A DNA stretch of 64,000 nt from an uncultured Tenacibaculum sp. (GTDB taxonomy: Bacteria > Bacteroidota > Bacteroidia > Flavobacteriales > Flavobacteriaceae). The position numbers were made by a program, and so were the translations under genes. Below, piece by piece: positions 7,386 through 17,586 of this stretch (the stretch's first letter is position 1; each line of letters begins with the position of its first letter). The stretch is taken from assembly GCA_947501615.1 (NCBI GenBank), contig CANMWK010000006.1, forward strand, positions 62,001-126,000, given 5' to 3'. Below the pieces are notes generated by a model that saw only the letters and a program-made list of their open reading frames with translations, made no database searches and was not told the DNA's origin.

Positions 7386-9248
7386 TTAATCTACATTATC
7401 ATGTAAAAATGAATTATTAGAACGTAGAAACTTATCATCATTATTATTTAAAGGAGTTTCTTTTTCACTGATCTTAGTATTCACATCTAAATCTACCCCT
7501 TGCCTTTTATATGCTGGTTGACGTTCTATTTCATCAATGTTTTTGTTTACTTTATCAGAAAACTTATAATTAAAACCTTTCATTTTCTCTCTTCGCTCTT
7601 TCGCTCTCTGTTGTAACTCAGAAATCGTTAAACTTAGAGGAGATACTTCAGCATCATCATTACTATCTTCGATCGTTTCTCTCTTAGTTCTTACTTCGAA
7701 TTTAAGTTCATCTTCTTCAGGTTCTATAGCTGGAGTAGAACTTTTACCTATAGTAGGTTTAATATCAAAATCTTCTAAAACAAAACGTTTTTCAATCCTT
7801 GGTTTTACCTCTTCAAATTCAACTTCAATATTACGTATAGCTGCTGTAGAAGCTATAAGATCATCTTGGGTCGTTGATGTTGGCTTTATTTCTTCATAAG
7901 AATTCAAAGGTAAATCAAATAATAAATTTTGTTGAACTGGTGGTGTTTCTTCAACCTTTTTTTCTACAACTGGCTCAGTTATATTAGTAATAATAAACTC
8001 TTCTTCAGCGACACTTTTATAATTCACCTCTTCATAAACTACATCTATATTTTTAATAGCTTCAGTAGTTTTTATAACATTATTCTTAGGTGCTTCTTTT
8101 TCTTCAAGATCTAATACATGAACTATTTTGGGGTTTGTTGCAGCAATTGGTTCTTCTACAGGAGTAGTTTTTACTACTGTTTTTTTATCAAACTCATAAG
8201 TAGCCTTTTGTTCATCTTCAAGTGTATGAACAATCTTTTTAGTTTCTGTATTATTTATTGTGTTTTGTTGATCTAAAGCAAAACCAGTAGCTACAATAGT
8301 AACAGCGATTCCTTCCTCTAAACTTTCATCTTCACCAATACCCATAATTATATTAGCGTCATAACCCGCTTCAGTTTGGATATAATCATTAATTTCTCCT
8401 ATCTCATCTAATGTAACTTCATTAGTCCCCGAAACAATTAATAATAACACATTCTTAGCACCTGTAATTTTATTATCATTTAACAATGGAGAATCTAACG
8501 CTTTAACAATGGCATTCTTAGCTCTATCTGCACCAGACTCTTTTGCAGACCCCATAATAGCAGTTCCACTATTAGCTAAAACAGTTTTTGCATCATGTAA
8601 ATCGATATTTTGTTTGTAGTGATGCGTAATTACTTCTGCTATTCCTTTAGCTGCAGTTGCCAATACTTCATCTGCTTTCGAGAAACCTGATTTAAATCCA
8701 AGGTTTCCATAAACTTCTCTAAGCTTATTATTGTTGATAACAATTAAAGAATCTACATTTTTACGTAGCTCATCAATTCCTTTCTGAGCTTGTTTTGAGC
8801 GCATTCTACCTTCAAATTGGAATGGCATCGTAACGATTCCTACCGTTAAAATATCCATATCCTTAGCTATCTTAGCTATAATTGGCGCAGCACCTGTTCC
8901 TGTACCACCTCCCATACCAGCAGTGATAAATACCATCTTTGTATGGGTATTTAACATTTGCTGAATTTCTTGTATACTTTCAGCAGCAGCTTGGGCTCCT
9001 ATTTCAGGATTAGCACCAGCTCCTAAACCAGAAGTCAAATGTGCTCCTAGCTGTATCTTATTTGGTATTGGACTGTTTTCTAATGCTTGTGCATCGGTAT
9101 TACAAATCACGAAATCTACTCCATGAATTTGTTTACTATACATGTGGTTTACTGCATTACTTCCTCCTCCACCTACACCAATAACTTTAATCGTATTTGA
9201 TTGTGTTTTTGGCATATCAAATGAAATGTTATCAAATTCTGCGCTCAT
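7386..9248 (-). CDS. ftsZ: Cell division GTPase FtsZ
   Basis: FtsZ polymerises into the cytoplasmic Z ring that recruits the divisome. The GTPase domain covers about residues 18-335, with VGGGGSNAV near 25-33 and the tubulin signature GGGTGTG at 113-119. A very long acidic, low-complexity linker (about 340-570; repeats of EEP, VVEKK, EVEFEEVKP) follows, then a conserved basic stretch (QPAYKRQGV). At 620 residues it is much longer than the 383 of E. coli but normal for Flavobacteriia. It lies 54 nt after ftsA as last gene of the dcw cluster; starts at ATG. Confidence 0.98.
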   Translation of the reverse strand: MSAEFDNISFDMPKTQSNTIKVIGVGGGGSNAVNHMYSKQIHGVDFVICNTDAQALENSPIPNKIQLGAHLTSGLGAGANPEIGAQAAAESIQEIQQMLNTHTKMVFITAGMGGGTGTGAAPIIAKIAKDMDILTVGIVTMPFQFEGRMRSKQAQKGIDELRKNVDSLIVINNNKLREVYGNLGFKSGFSKADEVLATAAKGIAEVITHHYKQNIDLHDAKTVLANSGTAIMGSAKESGADRAKNAIVKALDSPLLNDNKITGAKNVLLLIVSGTNEVTLDEIGEINDYIQTEAGYDANIIMGIGEDESLEEGIAVTIVATGFALDQQNTINNTETKKIVHTLEDEQKATYEFDKKTVVKTTPVEEPIAATNPKIVHVLDLEEKEAPKNNVIKTTEAIKNIDVVYEEVNYKSVAEEEFIITNITEPVVEKKVEETPPVQQNLLFDLPLNSYEEIKPTSTTQDDLIASTAAIRNIEVEFEEVKPRIEKRFVLEDFDIKPTIGKSSTPAIEPEEDELKFEVRTKRETIEDSNDDAEVSPLSLTISELQQRAKERREKMKGFNYKFSDKVNKNIDEIERQPAYKRQGVDLDVNTKISEKETPLNNNDDKFLRSNNSFLHDNVD

Positions 9249-9302
9249 AATAACTCTTCTTTTTGTTAATTAAATCCCTATATTTCTTTCTTTATCTTTT
9301 CT

Positions 9303-10652
9303 TTATTCAGCGTTATCTAAGAACTCTTTAAATCGTTCTGTAAATTTTTCTAAAAACGATTTACCTTTAGGTTTCGCTTTATATTCTTTTCTCTGTGTTA
9401 CTTTTTCTTCTTCAATTATTTCTTCTGTTACTTCTTCAGTAGTTGTTTCAGGCGCTACTGTGTTCAACACCTCAATTGCTTCCTCTTTGGTAAATTTATC
9501 CAAACCTTCCATTAACAAACCAACTGCTGTTGCATAAGAAGGACTAGACAATACATCATCACTGCCTCCTGCTAAATGCTCATTAGGATACCCAATACGT
9601 GTATCCATACCTGTAATATATTCCACTAATTGTCGCAAGTGTTTTAACTGTGATCCCCCACCTGTTAAAACTATCCCTGCAATTAGTTTTCCTTTTTGTG
9701 TTTCGTGACCGTAATTTTTTATTTCTAAGTATACATGTTCAATAATCTCTTGAACTCTAGCATGAATTATCTTTGAAAGATTCTTCAATGTTATCTCTTT
9801 GGGTTCTCTACCTCTTAACCCTGGAATAGAAACTATCTCGGTTTCTTTATTTTCTCCGGGCCATGCTGAACCAAATTTTATTTTTAATAATTCTGCTTGT
9901 TTCTCAATAATTGAGCACCCTTCTTTTATATCTTCAGTTATAACATTTCCTCCAAAAGGAATTACAGCAGTATGTCTAATAATTCCATCTTTAAAAATTG
10001 CCAAATCGGTAGTACCTCCACCTATATCAATTAAGGCAACTCCGGCTTCTTTTTCTTCTTGACTCAAAACAGCTGATGCCGAAGCTAAAGGTTCCAGTGT
10101 AATATCTGATAAACTTAAACCCGCACTTTTCACACACCTACCTATATTCCTTATTGAAGAAACTTGCCCCACTACAACATGAAAATTAGCTTCAAGTCTA
10201 CCTCCATACATACCAATAGGTTCTTTAATATCTGGTTGACTATCTACTTTAAACTCTTGTGGTAATACATGAATAATTTCTTCACCAGGTAACATTACCA
10301 ATTTATGTACTTGATTTACCAAGTTATCGATATCATCATCTTCAATTACCTCATCTGCATTATCTCTGGTAATATAGTCGCTATGATGTAAACTTCTAAT
10401 GTGTTGCCCTGCAATACCTACAACCACATTTTCAATGCTTTGCCCCGATACACTTTCTGCTTCATCAACTGCTTGTTGTATGGATTGAATTGTTTGTGTA
10501 ATATTGTTTACCACACCTCTTTTAACTCCCAAGCTTTTTGCTTTACCAATGCCAAGAACTTCTATTTTATCGTATTCGTTCTTACGACCAATCATGGCAA
10601 CAATTTTGGTTGTTCCAATATCTAAACCAACTGCTATTTTATTGTTCTCCAT
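9303..10652 (-). CDS. ftsA: Cell division protein FtsA
   Basis: An actin-like ATPase of 449 residues that tethers FtsZ to the membrane. The phosphate-binding loop GLDIGTTK is at 9-16, and IDIGGGTTDLA marks the second phosphate loop; the SHS2/1C region lies between. The last 60 or so residues hold an acidic linker (TTEEVTEEIIEEEK) and a basic, likely amphipathic C-terminus (FLEKFTERFKEFL) that fits the membrane anchor. The ATG overlaps the end of ftsQ by 14 nt. Confidence 0.97.
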   Translation of the reverse strand: MENNKIAVGLDIGTTKIVAMIGRKNEYDKIEVLGIGKAKSLGVKRGVVNNITQTIQSIQQAVDEAESVSGQSIENVVVGIAGQHIRSLHHSDYITRDNADEVIEDDDIDNLVNQVHKLVMLPGEEIIHVLPQEFKVDSQPDIKEPIGMYGGRLEANFHVVVGQVSSIRNIGRCVKSAGLSLSDITLEPLASASAVLSQEEKEAGVALIDIGGGTTDLAIFKDGIIRHTAVIPFGGNVITEDIKEGCSIIEKQAELLKIKFGSAWPGENKETEIVSIPGLRGREPKEITLKNLSKIIHARVQEIIEHVYLEIKNYGHETQKGKLIAGIVLTGGGSQLKHLRQLVEYITGMDTRIGYPNEHLAGGSDDVLSSPSYATAVGLLMEGLDKFTKEEAIEVLNTVAPETTTEEVTEEIIEEEKVTQRKEYKAKPKGKSFLEKFTERFKEFLDNAE

Positions 10653-11382
10653 CTTGATTTTCTTTTGTACATACCACTTGGTTGTGATACTTAAGGTTTA
10701 TTTTTTTATACTTCTTTATTGTTTTGTCTTTGATCGCTTTATTATAAAAAGCTTTCAATTTTTTAAATTTTAAATTTATATTCTCATACGTTCCAAACTC
10801 AACTCTATAATCTCCGCTTCTTACAGTAAAAACGTACTCATTTGTTTTCAGTTTTTGTATTCCTGTTATTTCTTTTTGGAGAAATTGATCCTTGGAAATA
10901 AACAGCACTAATTGCGTTATTTCTTCTAAATTATCAGACAAATTGTCTCCATTAATTATAGGTACACGTGCAGAAAAATTTGATGATAACGGAATTGTTA
11001 CTCCTTCTTTATCAATATAATAAATTCCATCATCTGAAATAATTCTAGCGATAGGCTCTTTTTGTGTGATATGAGTTTTTAACACTCCCCCTAGCGTTAA
11101 AAAAACCCTTGCTTTTTCTACATATGGATTTGACGTTACCCTATTTTCTAGATGATGTAAATCTAACATACTTTTTGGTTTGTTTTTAACTGTCACTTGA
11201 CTTTGTATTAACAATTTATTAACCGACTCATGTGTTAAAAACGGGTTAGATCCTTCATTAAATTCTACAGCAATTGCATCAACTACTTTTCGTTGATTTC
11301 GTTTTTTTGTAAAACTATATAAGACTAGTAGACATAATACTAAACTTAAGAATACAATATATTTTGTTACTTTTCTAATCAC
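10639..11382 (-). CDS. ftsQ: Cell division protein FtsQ/DivIB
   Basis: A bitopic inner-membrane divisome protein of 247 residues: short basic N-terminus (MIRKVTKY), one membrane span (about 8-24), then a periplasmic region with a POTRA-like part and the FtsQ beta domain. The start is GTG at 11382, overlapping the TGA of murC (GTGA). The identification rests on topology, size and its place between murC and ftsA; FtsQ sequences are weakly conserved. Confidence 0.88.
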   Translation of the reverse strand: MIRKVTKYIVFLSLVLCLLVLYSFTKKRNQRKVVDAIAVEFNEGSNPFLTHESVNKLLIQSQVTVKNKPKSMLDLHHLENRVTSNPYVEKARVFLTLGGVLKTHITQKEPIARIISDDGIYYIDKEGVTIPLSSNFSARVPIINGDNLSDNLEEITQLVLFISKDQFLQKEITGIQKLKTNEYVFTVRSGDYRVEFGTYENINLKFKKLKAFYNKAIKDKTIKKYKKINLKYHNQVVCTKENQDGEQ

Positions 11383-12728
11383 TTCAAATTGTATTCGTTT
11401 ATTACCGCTTCTTTGACTTCATTTACTAGTAAACCAATATCACCGGCTCCTAACATTACCACTACTTTTGCTGTAGTATTTCTAACTTGCTTAACTATAT
11501 CTTTTTTAGACAACAATTGCTTCTTTTTAGCTGTAATTTTATCTAATAACCAAGCAGAGGTCACACCCTCAATAGGTAATTCTCTTGCCGGATATATATC
11601 CAACAATAATACTTCATCGAACTTAGATAATGATACTGCAAAATCATCTATAAAATCTCTTGTTCTTGTAAATAAATGTGGTTGAAAAACAACCAATACT
11701 TCATCATTAGGATACATTTCACGAACTGCATTTTCAACTGCATTTATTTCTGTAGGATGATGTGCATAATCATCAATTAAAACCATATCTTCAGTTTTAA
11801 TCTTATACGCAAAACGCCTTTGAACTCCCGAAAAACTTCCTAATTGAGTTTTAATCACTTCCAATTCTACACCATACACATCAGCTAACGCCAAGGCCGC
11901 AAGTGCATTCATTATATTATGTTTTCCAGGTAACGAAAACACAACATCTTTTATAGTATCTTTAGGAGTTGTCACATCAAAAACGTAAACCCCATTTGTT
12001 ATTCTTAAGTTTGAAGCTACATAATCGGCTGCTTCATCAATAGCATAAGTTAACCCATCTACAGGAAGTCCTTTAGCTACAATTAATGTATCAGAAACTT
12101 TATTAGAAAAAGCTTGAAATGAATCTAACAACGCTTCATGTTCTCCATAAATATCTAAATGATCTGCATCCATTGATGTAATACACGCTACATTTGGAGA
12201 TAACTGTAAAAACGAACGATCAAACTCATCTGCTTCCACAACAGATATTTTATCCTTACCTAAAATCAAGTTTGAATTATAATTCTCTGCAATTCCTCCT
12301 AAAAAAGCCGTTGCTTCAACTGGTTGCATAATATGGCCTAAAATTGAAGATGTTGTTGTTTTCCCATGCGTACCAGCTACAGCTAAACAATAGGTGTTCT
12401 TCGTAATTCCACCTAGAACTTCTGCCCTTTTCAACACATCAAAACCATGATTTTTGAAATAATTAAGTTCTGTATGCTCTTTTGGAATTGCAGGTGTATA
12501 AACCACAAGTGAATTCTCTTTCACAAAAACTTCTTTTGGAATTAGATTGATATCATCTTCAAAATGAATCACTATTCCTGAATTTTGCAAATTCTCTGTG
12601 ATAGGAGAAGGAGTTTTGTCGTAACCCGATACTTTCTTTCCATTTGCATGAAAATAACGAGCTAAAGCACTCATTCCTATACCTCCTATACCAATAAAAT
12701 AGACACTATGTATATCTTTTAAATTCAC
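11379..12728 (-). CDS. murC: UDP-N-acetylmuramate--L-alanine ligase MurC
   Basis: Cytoplasmic ligase that adds L-Ala to UDP-MurNAc using ATP. The N-terminal Rossmann domain carries GIGGIGMSALA (13-23), the central ATPase domain has GTHGKTT (119-125), and the C-terminal domain includes LIDDYAHHPTEI. The length of 449 is normal. The start is GTG at 12728, directly after the TAA of murG, with no gap. Confidence 0.97.
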   Translation of the reverse strand: MNLKDIHSVYFIGIGGIGMSALARYFHANGKKVSGYDKTPSPITENLQNSGIVIHFEDDINLIPKEVFVKENSLVVYTPAIPKEHTELNYFKNHGFDVLKRAEVLGGITKNTYCLAVAGTHGKTTTSSILGHIMQPVEATAFLGGIAENYNSNLILGKDKISVVEADEFDRSFLQLSPNVACITSMDADHLDIYGEHEALLDSFQAFSNKVSDTLIVAKGLPVDGLTYAIDEAADYVASNLRITNGVYVFDVTTPKDTIKDVVFSLPGKHNIMNALAALALADVYGVELEVIKTQLGSFSGVQRRFAYKIKTEDMVLIDDYAHHPTEINAVENAVREMYPNDEVLVVFQPHLFTRTRDFIDDFAVSLSKFDEVLLLDIYPARELPIEGVTSAWLLDKITAKKKQLLSKKDIVKQVRNTTAKVVVMLGAGDIGLLVNEVKEAVINEYNLK

Positions 12729-13817
12729 TTACTCTATTAATCGTTCTATTTCGTTTACGATGCGATTTGTAGCATCTGGCAACGCTAATTCCTTTATATT
12801 TTCACTTAAACTCTCCTGTTTCCCCTTATCTCTTAATAATGTTTCAAACACTACAGGAAAGGTATTCAGTTCATTCTCTCTCAACAATATTGCTGCATGC
12901 TTATCTACAATAGATTTTGCATTTTTTGTTTGATGATCCTCAGCTACATTTGGGGAAGGAATAAATACTACTGGCTTTCCTACAATACATAACTCCGAAA
13001 CTGAACTTGCTCCTGCTCTAGAAATCACAAAATCAGCAGCAGCATATGCTAAATCCATTCGATTCAAAAATTCATGGACTTGTACATTTTCATTTTCGTA
13101 TGTTTTATATTCTTCATAATATAATTTACCACACTGCCAGATCACTTGTACTTCTTGTTTCTTAAAAAAATCAAGTTCAGTAGCTATTAATTGATTAATT
13201 CTTCTTGCTCCTAAGCTTCCTCCAATAACTAAAATCGTTTTTTTAGTTGTTTCCAAACCAAAAAATGCCTGAGCTTCTTCTCTTTTGGTATGAATCAACA
13301 ATAAATCTTGTCGAACAGGATTTCCTGTTTTTACAATTTTATCTAACGGAAAGAATCGCTCTAAATTATCATAAGCAACACAAATCTTTTTTGCTTTTTT
13401 ACTCAATAATTTATTTGTTATGCCTGGATAAGAATTTTGTTCTTGAACCACAGTAGGAATACCCTTCCTATTCGCCATTAGTAATGACGGACCACTGGCA
13501 AAACCTCCAGTACCGATAACAACATCGGGCCTAAACTTTCGTATTATATTATTCGCTTTCCATAAACTACTTACTAACTTTAGCGGAAAGAGTAAATTTT
13601 TAAATGTTAACTTCCTTTGAATACCCGAAATCCACAACCCTTTAATTTCATAACCTGCTTTGGGCACCTTTTCCATTTCCATTTTACCTTTGGCACCAAT
13701 AAACAAAATACGTGCAGTTGGGTAGCGTAACTTTATTTCGTTAGCTATCGCTATTGCAGGATAGATATGACCTCCTGTTCCTCCTCCACTTACTATAATG
13801 TTTATTGATTTTTCCAT
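12729..13817 (-). CDS. murG: Lipid II synthase MurG (GlcNAc transferase)
   Basis: Peripheral membrane glycosyltransferase (GT28) that adds GlcNAc to lipid I. The glycine-rich donor/lipid loop [11 protein letters not shown] lies near the N-terminus, a second glycine loop is [11 protein letters not shown], and the UDP-GlcNAc site is seen in [12 protein letters not shown] and [12 protein letters not shown] at 13817 is preferred over an in-frame GTG at 13823, giving 362 residues. It is 11 nt downstream of ftsW. Confidence 0.97.
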   Translation of the reverse strand: MEKSINIIVSGGGTGGHIYPAIAIANEIKLRYPTARILFIGAKGKMEMEKVPKAGYEIKGLWISGIQRKLTFKNLLFPLKLVSSLWKANNIIRKFRPDVVIGTGGFASGPSLLMANRKGIPTVVQEQNSYPGITNKLLSKKAKKICVAYDNLERFFPLDKIVKTGNPVRQDLLLIHTKREEAQAFFGLETTKKTILVIGGSLGARRINQLIATELDFFKKQEVQVIWQCGKLYYEEYKTYENENVQVHEFLNRMDLAYAAADFVISRAGASSVSELCIVGKPVVFIPSPNVAEDHQTKNAKSIVDKHAAILLRENELNTFPVVFETLLRDKGKQESLSENIKELALPDATNRIVNEIERLIE

Positions 13818-13828
13818 TGTCACTTTAT

Positions 13829-15019
13829 TTATAAGGTTTCATGTAAAATATCTAACGGATTATCATTTAAAATTGATTCTTCTGTATCATTTTTCGAAGC
13901 GCTTACGCTTAACACCATTCCTAATGCAAAACAGGTCATCCAAATTGATGTTCCTCCACTACTAATGAGCGGTAATGTTTGACCAGTAACTGGAAATAAA
14001 TTTACAGCTACAGCCATATTAATAATGGCTTGAAAAATGATCGGCAAACCTACGCCAATTACTAATAAAGTTGCAAAAATTGTTGTTGCTTTTTTTGCTG
14101 CAATTATTATCCTGAATAACAGCAAGAAATACATAAAAATAACCAATAGCGCCCCCATCATTCCATATTCTTCGACAATAATTGCATAAATAAAATCTGA
14201 AGACGACTGTGGAAGAAAATTTTTCTGCACACTTTTTCCTGCCCCTTTACCAAAAGGTCCACCTGTTGCTATGGCTATTTTCGCTTTCTCTACTTGATAA
14301 TTTTCAGGCTGATTTTCTGAATTAAAAAAACCATCAATTCTACTTTCCCAAGTTGCCAATCTGTTAGGCATCGCATCTGGAAATGCTTTTATCACTAAAA
14401 TAAATAAGCCTAATGCTATAATACCTATACCTAAAATATTTGCAATATACTTTAACGGATACCCCCCTATAAAACTCAACATGATAACCATTGAAAATAT
14501 AATTGCTGTAGTAGAAAAGTTTGCAGGTAAAATCAACATTAAAATCAAACCTACTGGCAACCACAACTGCAATAAACTTTCCTTAAAAACTATTTTCTTT
14601 TCTTTATTTTTTGCTAAATAACGAGCTACATATACCAAAATTACCAACCCTGCTAATGTTGATGTTTGAAAACCAACCCCTACAAAGGGAATTCGTATCC
14701 ATCTACTTGCATTAGCTCCACCAATCGTGGTTCCCTGAGCAATTGTTACTACTAGTAATAGTAAAACTATAGGCAACATTAACACCGAACCTCCACTAAA
14801 ATATCGATATGGGATTTTATGCACTCCATATAATATCCCAAACCCCATAAGCAATAGTACAATATGCTTCACTAAATGTCCTGTTGTTGATCCATTTCCA
14901 ACAACATACACTAAGTTTGTACTTGCACTATACACAGGCATGAAAGAAAGAATTGCTAAAATCGCAACTATAGCCCAAATAGCCCTATCTCCTTTTATAT
15001 GTTTAAATATGGTTTTCAA
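13829..15019 (-). CDS. ftsW: Lipid II polymerase FtsW (SEDS family)
   Basis: A 396-residue integral membrane protein with about ten spans, the septal peptidoglycan glycosyltransferase that works with FtsI. SEDS signs visible are GGANASRWI in the first third, [17 protein letters not shown] with the nearby [11 protein letters not shown], and [15 protein letters not shown] near the end. The start is TTG at 15019, 3 nt after the murD stop. Confidence 0.96.
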   Translation of the reverse strand: MKTIFKHIKGDRAIWAIVAILAILSFMPVYSASTNLVYVVGNGSTTGHLVKHIVLLLMGFGILYGVHKIPYRYFSGGSVLMLPIVLLLLVVTIAQGTTIGGANASRWIRIPFVGVGFQTSTLAGLVILVYVARYLAKNKEKKIVFKESLLQLWLPVGLILMLILPANFSTTAIIFSMVIMLSFIGGYPLKYIANILGIGIIALGLFILVIKAFPDAMPNRLATWESRIDGFFNSENQPENYQVEKAKIAIATGGPFGKGAGKSVQKNFLPQSSSDFIYAIIVEEYGMMGALLVIFMYFLLLFRIIIAAKKATTIFATLLVIGVGLPIIFQAIINMAVAVNLFPVTGQTLPLISSGGTSIWMTCFALGMVLSVSASKNDTEESILNDNPLDILHETL

Positions 15020-15022
15020 TAG

Positions 15023-16357
15023 TTATAAACTTCTTACAGCACTTTTAAATTGACGCCCTCTATCTTCATAATTTTCAAACAAATCAAAACTAGCACAAGC
15101 TGGCGATAACAATACAGTATCCCCTTTTTGGGCTATTTTGTGAGAAACCTTAACTGCCTCCTGAGCACCTGCAGTTTCCACAATAATATCAACAACGTTT
15201 TGAAACGTCTCTATAATCTTCTGATTATCTAACCCTAAACACACGATTCCTTTCACCTTCTCTCTAACCAAAGGCAATAAATCAGTGTAATCATTTCCTT
15301 TATCTACACCTCCTACAATCCAAACCGTTGGCGTATCCATACACTCTAAAGCATAAAATGTTGCATTCACATTCGTAGCCTTACTATCATTAACATAATT
15401 CACGCCTTCAATTTTCACTACTTTTTCCAAACGATGCTCAGCCCCTTCAAAACTCGACATACTTTCTGTTATTCTATTATTACGTACTTGTAATAGTTTA
15501 GAGGCTAACATTGATGCCATTGCGTTTTTTGTATTGTGCTTTCCTTGTATCGTTAAATAAGATTTATCCATTATAAATTCTTCGTCGTTTATTCTAATTA
15601 TTATTGTATCATCCTTAACAAATGCTCCATATTTCAATTCTTTGGTAATTGAAAATGGAACTAATTTTGATTGAACAGGATGTTTATTCAACCAATCCGC
15701 TATTACTTCATCATCAGCATCATAAATCAAAAAATCTTCTTTTGTTTGATTCATTGCTATTCTGAATTTTGAAGCTATATATTTATTAAAATCATAATCA
15801 TACCTATCGAGGTGATCTGGAGTAATGTTAGTAATCATTGCTATATGACAACGGAAAGAATTTATTCCATCCAATTGAAAACTACTTAACTCTAACACGT
15901 AATTTTCATAATTTTGTTCTGCTACTTGCTTTGCAAAACTATCTCCAATATTCCCTCCCATTCCAACGTTTAATCCACCATTTTTCAAAATATGATGTGT
16001 TAACATTGTTGTGGTTGTTTTTCCATTTGAACCAGTAATACCAACAATAGTGGCATTTGTATATTCTCCTGCGAATTCTATCTCTGAAACCACACTAATT
16101 CCTTTTAGCAACAGCTCTTGAATTAGCGGTACTTTATCTGGAATACCTGGACTTTTCATTACCACATCAGCATTAAAGATTTCATCCTCCGTATGCTTAT
16201 TTTCCTCAAAATCTATTTCATTAAATTCAAGAACCTTTTTATATTTTTCTGTAATTGCCCCTTTATCAGAAACAAAAACATCAAATCCTTCTTTTTTACC
16301 TAGAATAGCCGTTCCTACCCCACTTTCTCCTCCTCCTAAAACAACCAATTTTTTCAT
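15023..16357 (-). CDS. murD: UDP-MurNAc-L-Ala:D-glutamate ligase MurD
   Basis: Adds D-Glu to UDP-MurNAc-L-Ala. The start ATG at 16357 ([13 protein letters not shown]) gives 444 residues, with the UMP-binding loop at the N-terminus, ATPase motif GSNGKTT at 109-115, NVNATFYAL and the C-terminal LSPACASFDLFENYEDRG. A longer in-frame version to 16414 would only run back into mraY and is not family-like. The ATG overlaps the mraY stop by 1 nt (TAATG). Confidence 0.97.
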   Translation of the reverse strand: MKKLVVLGGGESGVGTAILGKKEGFDVFVSDKGAITEKYKKVLEFNEIDFEENKHTEDEIFNADVVMKSPGIPDKVPLIQELLLKGISVVSEIEFAGEYTNATIVGITGSNGKTTTTMLTHHILKNGGLNVGMGGNIGDSFAKQVAEQNYENYVLELSSFQLDGINSFRCHIAMITNITPDHLDRYDYDFNKYIASKFRIAMNQTKEDFLIYDADDEVIADWLNKHPVQSKLVPFSITKELKYGAFVKDDTIIIRINDEEFIMDKSYLTIQGKHNTKNAMASMLASKLLQVRNNRITESMSSFEGAEHRLEKVVKIEGVNYVNDSKATNVNATFYALECMDTPTVWIVGGVDKGNDYTDLLPLVREKVKGIVCLGLDNQKIIETFQNVVDIIVETAGAQEAVKVSHKIAQKGDTVLLSPACASFDLFENYEDRGRQFKSAVRSL

Positions 16358-17583
16358 TATCTCAGTTTCAACGTTACAATTGTAAATACAGCAAGTAGAA
16401 TTCCAACAATCCAAAAACGAGTTACAATTTTACTTTCGTGATAATTCAATTTTTGATAATGATGATGTAAAGGCGACATTTTAAAAATTCGTCTCCCTTC
16501 TCCATATTTCTTTTTCGTATACTTAAAATATGATACTTGTAATATCACTGATAAGTTTTCTACTACGAAAATTCCTGCCAACAAAGGCAGTAAAAGCTCT
16601 TTACGAATTGCAATAGCAATAACCGCTATAATACCACCTATCGTTAAACTTCCTGTATCCCCCATAAAAACCTGAGCAGGATATGTATTATACCATAAAA
16701 ACCCTATTAACGCTCCTGCAAAAGCAGCAACAAAAACTGTCATTTCTCCAGAATTCGGGATATACATCACATCTAAATAATCCGCAAAAATTATATTCCC
16801 AGAAACCCATGTGAAAATTGCCAAGGTCACCACCATAATCGCCGAAGAACCCGCTGCTAAACCATCAATTCCATCCGTTAAATTTGCTCCGTTAGAAACA
16901 CCAGCAACTATAAACACGACAATAGGAATAAAAATCAACCATGCATACTTTTCGTAGCCTTCACCTAAAAAACTCAACGCCTTTGCATATTCCAATTCAT
17001 TATTTTTCAAGAAAGGCACTGTTGTTTTTGTAGATTTATGAGCATCGCTAAACACTTTTTTCTTACCATTTTCCAACATCACCTGCTCCTGTTGTGGCAA
17101 CTGCTCTTTAATAGTAACACCATCATTAAAGTATAATATTGACCCTACTATAATCCCTAAGCCAACCTGACCAATAATTTTAAATTTTCCTTTTAACCCG
17201 GCTTTATCTTTTTTAAATACTTTTATATAATCATCAGTAAAACCAATCAACCCCATCCAAACTGTAGTTATCAATAAAATAAGCACATAAATATTTTCAA
17301 GCTTAGCTAGTAAAAGTACTGGTACCAAAGTGGCTAATATTATTATCACTCCTCCCATTGTTGGCGTACCACTCTTTTGCATCTGACCTTCTAACCCTAA
17401 ATCTCTAATACTTTCACCAACCTGTTGCTTTCTCAAAAAATTAATAATTCTTTTTCCGAAAATTGTAGAAATCAACAATGACAATATGAAAGCTGTAGCA
17501 GAACGAAAAGTGATAAACTGAAACACACTTGCTCCAGTCAGATTGAATTCATTTTCTAAATACTCAAATAGGTAATACAACAT
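16357..17583 (-). CDS. mraY: Phospho-N-acetylmuramoyl-pentapeptide transferase MraY
   Basis: Integral membrane enzyme that moves phospho-MurNAc-pentapeptide onto undecaprenyl phosphate (lipid I). Signatures: [26 protein letters not shown] (catalytic Asp pair), [12 protein letters not shown], and the histidine-rich MSPLHHHYQ near the end. At 408 residues it is longer than E. coli MraY (360), with an extra segment at about residues 160-215, as is usual in Bacteroidetes. It is 3 nt after murE. Confidence 0.97.
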   Translation of the reverse strand: MLYYLFEYLENEFNLTGASVFQFITFRSATAFILSLLISTIFGKRIINFLRKQQVGESIRDLGLEGQMQKSGTPTMGGVIIILATLVPVLLLAKLENIYVLILLITTVWMGLIGFTDDYIKVFKKDKAGLKGKFKIIGQVGLGIIVGSILYFNDGVTIKEQLPQQEQVMLENGKKKVFSDAHKSTKTTVPFLKNNELEYAKALSFLGEGYEKYAWLIFIPIVVFIVAGVSNGANLTDGIDGLAAGSSAIMVVTLAIFTWVSGNIIFADYLDVMYIPNSGEMTVFVAAFAGALIGFLWYNTYPAQVFMGDTGSLTIGGIIAVIAIAIRKELLLPLLAGIFVVENLSVILQVSYFKYTKKKYGEGRRIFKMSPLHHHYQKLNYHESKIVTRFWIVGILLAVFTIVTLKLR

Positions 17584-17586
17584 TCT

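Noticed and set aside
7929..8114. Plus-strand ORF inside ftsZ
   Set aside because: It is an antisense shadow of the low-complexity FtsZ linker with a biased composition.
16358..16414. MurD with a 19-residue N-terminal extension
   Set aside because: The extension overlaps mraY in another frame and the family start [13 protein letters not shown] lies at 16357, overlapping the mraY stop by one base.
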